NCBI GenBank assembly: GCA_964418595.1
Contig: CAYQMF010000192.1
Location: forward strand, 1-7,934
Direction: 5' to 3'
Length of the DNA stretch: 7,934 nt
Origin: CAYQMF01 sp964418595
GTDB taxonomy: Bacteria > Planctomycetota > UBA1135 > UBA2386
This document shows positions 6,586 through 7,934 of this stretch, piece by piece; position 1 is the first letter of the stretch, and each line of letters opens with the position of its first letter. The notes under the pieces are model-generated. The model saw only the letters and a program-made list of their open reading frames with translations, was not told the DNA's origin and searched no databases. The position numbers were made by a program, and so were the translations under genes.

Positions 6586-7827
6586 GTGACCCGGAGCATC
6601 CTGCTGGCCAACCCCGCCTCGCGCGCGCGCGAGGACCTCGCCACCTATCGGGCGCGCGGCGGCTACCGCGCGCTGCTGACCGCGGTCACCGACCAGACCC
6701 CCGACGCGGTACGCCACGAGGTCGAGACCTCCGGCCTGCGCGGTCGCGGCGGCGCCGCGTTCCCCACCGCGCGCAAGTGGGCGCTGGCGGCGGCGGCGCC
6801 CGGCCCGCGCAAGTTCGTGGTCGGCAACGGCGGCGAGCACGAGCCCGGCTCCGAGAAGGACAAGCTCCTCGTCGCGCGCCACCCGCACGCGGTGCTCGAG
6901 GGCATGGCGCTGTGCGCGTTCGCCATCGGGGCCGCGGAGGGCGTGCTCTACCTCATCGAGGACATGGCCGAACAGATCGCCGCGGCGGAGGCGGCGATCG
7001 CGGAGGCGCGCGCGGCGGGGCTGCTGGGGTCTGCGATCGGCGGCAGCGCGTTCGCCTTCGACGTGAGGGTCCACCGCGCGCCCACGACCTACGTCGCCGG
7101 CGAGGAGACCGCGGCCCTCGACTCCATCGAAGGCGGTCCCGGCAAGCCGCGCAAGAAGCCGCCCTACCCCGGCGAGGCCGGCCTGCACGGCCTCCCGACC
7201 GTGGTCAACAACGTCGAGACGCTCGCGCACGTGCCGTGGATCGTGCGCGAGGGCGGCGCCGCGTTCGCCGCCATCGGCACGGAGGCCAGCAAGGGCACGC
7301 TGCTCTTCACGTTGGGCGCCGAGGTCAATCGCCCCGGCGTGTACGAGCTACCCTTCGGCGTGACCTACCGCCATCTCATCGAGACGTGCGGCGGCGGCCT
7401 GCGCAGCGGCAAGAAGGTCCGCGCCGTGCTGCCCGCAATGTCGTGCGCATTCCTCCCCGCGGAGCACCTCGACGTCCCCATCGCCTACGAGACCCTCAAG
7501 CCGCTGGGCACGACGCCCGGTTGCGGCGGCGTGCGCATCGTCGCGGAGGGCGACGACGTCGTCGCGCTCGTCCGCGAGATCGCCGACTTCTTCATGCGCG
7601 AGCAGTGCGGCCAGTGTCCGCCCTGCCGCATGCAGACCAACCAGATGGCGCACGTGCTCGCGGGCGTGCAGGCCGGCAAGGGCCCCGGCTACGCCGAGAA
7701 GCTCGAGAAGCTCGCCGCGTTCGCGCGCGGCAAGGGACTCTGCTCGCTCATCGAGATGGGCGCCGCACCCGTGCTCAGCGCGCTGAAGCTGTTCGCCGCA
7801 GACTTCGCGGCGGCGGCGGGGGGCTAG
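6586..7827 (+). CDS. NuoF-like NADH:acceptor oxidoreductase flavoprotein (FMN, SLBB and 4Fe-4S domains)
   Basis: The 413 residues cover the whole NuoF/Nqo1 core. In complex I and related dehydrogenases that subunit takes hydride from NADH onto FMN and passes electrons to a 4Fe-4S cluster. Visible parts are the FMN/NADH-binding GLRGRGGAAFPT (50-61), GNGGEHEPGSEKDK (80-93), YVAGEETAALDSIEG (169-183, GEET strictly kept), GLPTVVNNVETL (202-213), an SLBB domain from about 238 (VNRPGVYELPFG, 247-258) and the cluster ligands C341-G-Q-C344-P-P-C347 plus Cys386. The glycine loop reads N-G-G-E where complex I NuoF has N-A-D-E, resembling stand-alone NuoF-like proteins (NGAEGEP type) instead. No nuoE or nuoG gene is next to it in this window, so its acceptor is unknown and I withhold the symbol nuoF. 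The GTG start at 6586 is 7 bases after a TAAGGT box. Other enzymes sharing this core, such as formate dehydrogenase beta or HoxF-type subunits, remain possible. Confidence 0.87.
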   Translation: MTRSILLANPASRAREDLATYRARGGYRALLTAVTDQTPDAVRHEVETSGLRGRGGAAFPTARKWALAAAAPGPRKFVVGNGGEHEPGSEKDKLLVARHPHAVLEGMALCAFAIGAAEGVLYLIEDMAEQIAAAEAAIAEARAAGLLGSAIGGSAFAFDVRVHRAPTTYVAGEETAALDSIEGGPGKPRKKPPYPGEAGLHGLPTVVNNVETLAHVPWIVREGGAAFAAIGTEASKGTLLFTLGAEVNRPGVYELPFGVTYRHLIETCGGGLRSGKKVRAVLPAMSCAFLPAEHLDVPIAYETLKPLGTTPGCGGVRIVAEGDDVVALVREIADFFMREQCGQCPPCRMQTNQMAHVLAGVQAGKGPGYAEKLEKLAAFARGKGLCSLIEMGAAPVLSALKLFAADFAAAAGG

Positions 7828-7844
7828 CGCGCCGCCGTTCTTTT

Positions 7845-7864
7845 CTCTCTCTCTCTCTCTCTCT
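7845..7864 (+). repeat. (CT)10 dinucleotide microsatellite within a 38-base pyrimidine tract
   Basis: Ten uninterrupted CT units lie 18 bases after the NuoF-like stop codon, inside a purine-free stretch from 7838 to 7875. Such a run is unusual in DNA of this base composition. It is non-coding on the plus strand. It could vary in length by slippage, or be a sequencing or assembly weak point. Confidence 0.9.
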
Positions 7865-7893
7865 TTCTTCTCTCTGTGCCGTCGTTCCGTCCT

Positions 7894-7934
7894 TCCGTGT
7901 CTCACGCGGCGCGGAGCGCCGCGTGAGACACGGA
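7894..7934 (+). terminator. Perfect 19-bp inverted repeat at the window end, candidate terminator of the NuoF-like gene
   Basis: The left arm TCCGTGTCTCACGCGGCGC (7894-7912) and the right arm (7916-7934) are exact reverse complements around a 3-base GGA loop. It lies 66 bases after the NuoF-like stop, a normal place for a terminator, and would form a very stable RNA hairpin. The window stops at the last base of the right arm, so any T-run or longer stem cannot be seen. On the other strand no T-run follows the hairpin. Alternatives are a bidirectional terminator, a dispersed palindromic repeat, or a fold-back artefact at an assembly end. The inverted repeat itself is certain; its role is not. 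Confidence 0.5.

Noticed and set aside
7348..7905. Minus-strand open frame of 185 residues over the NuoF-like gene end and the CT run
   Set aside because: It is antisense to conserved Fe-S cluster codons, and its N-terminal Arg/Glu repeat comes only from the CT microsatellite.
1..7934. CRISPR arrays, tRNA/rRNA genes, insertion sequences or a defence system
   Set aside because: I found no spaced direct repeats, clover-leaf candidates, transposase motifs or defence-gene domains on either strand.

Overview
This is a high-GC bacterial window, roughly 70% G+C by eye. It holds one partial and six complete protein genes, no RNA gene and no mobile element. I infer a Planctomycetota-like organism. 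The hints are a secreted cysteine-containing protein whose C-terminal segment recalls planctomycete secreted proteins, and a large anchored protein of carboxypeptidase-regulatory-like beta-sandwich repeats. Six of the seven starts are GTG and most lack a Shine-Dalgarno site. None of this fixes the phylum.

Minus strand, positions 1-2776, is a head-to-tail run read right to left. It begins with a membrane-anchored, degenerate hybrid histidine-kinase-like protein (1514-2776). RNase PH (rph, 724-1440), XTP/dITP pyrophosphatase (rdgB, 83-709) and the first 23 codons of lepA (1-69) follow. Gaps within rph-rdgB-lepA are 13-14 bases, so those three are probably one transcript. They cover RNA 3'-end maturation, nucleotide-pool cleaning and translation quality. 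The pseudokinase lies 73 bases upstream of rph and may be read through into it.

Positions 2777-3058 are a divergent intergenic region with promoter candidates for both directions. Plus strand, 3059-7827, then carries three genes: a signal-peptide protein of unknown function (3059-4147), a single-TM anchored protein with about eight beta-sandwich repeats (4175-6541), and a NuoF-like FMN/Fe-S flavoprotein (6586-7827). The first two look like cell-surface proteins. The last two have GTG starts placed 7-8 bases after a TAnnnT box, which suggests leaderless transcripts. The window ends in a (CT)10 microsatellite and a perfect 19-bp inverted repeat that reaches the last base.

Most of the window is ordinary. 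The best second-look item is the pseudokinase: it appears to have lost the phosphorylatable His, the ATP-binding N and G boxes and the receiver Asp, which is replaced by Glu. Next are the leaderless-like starts and the stand-alone NuoF-like protein with an altered NADH-binding loop.
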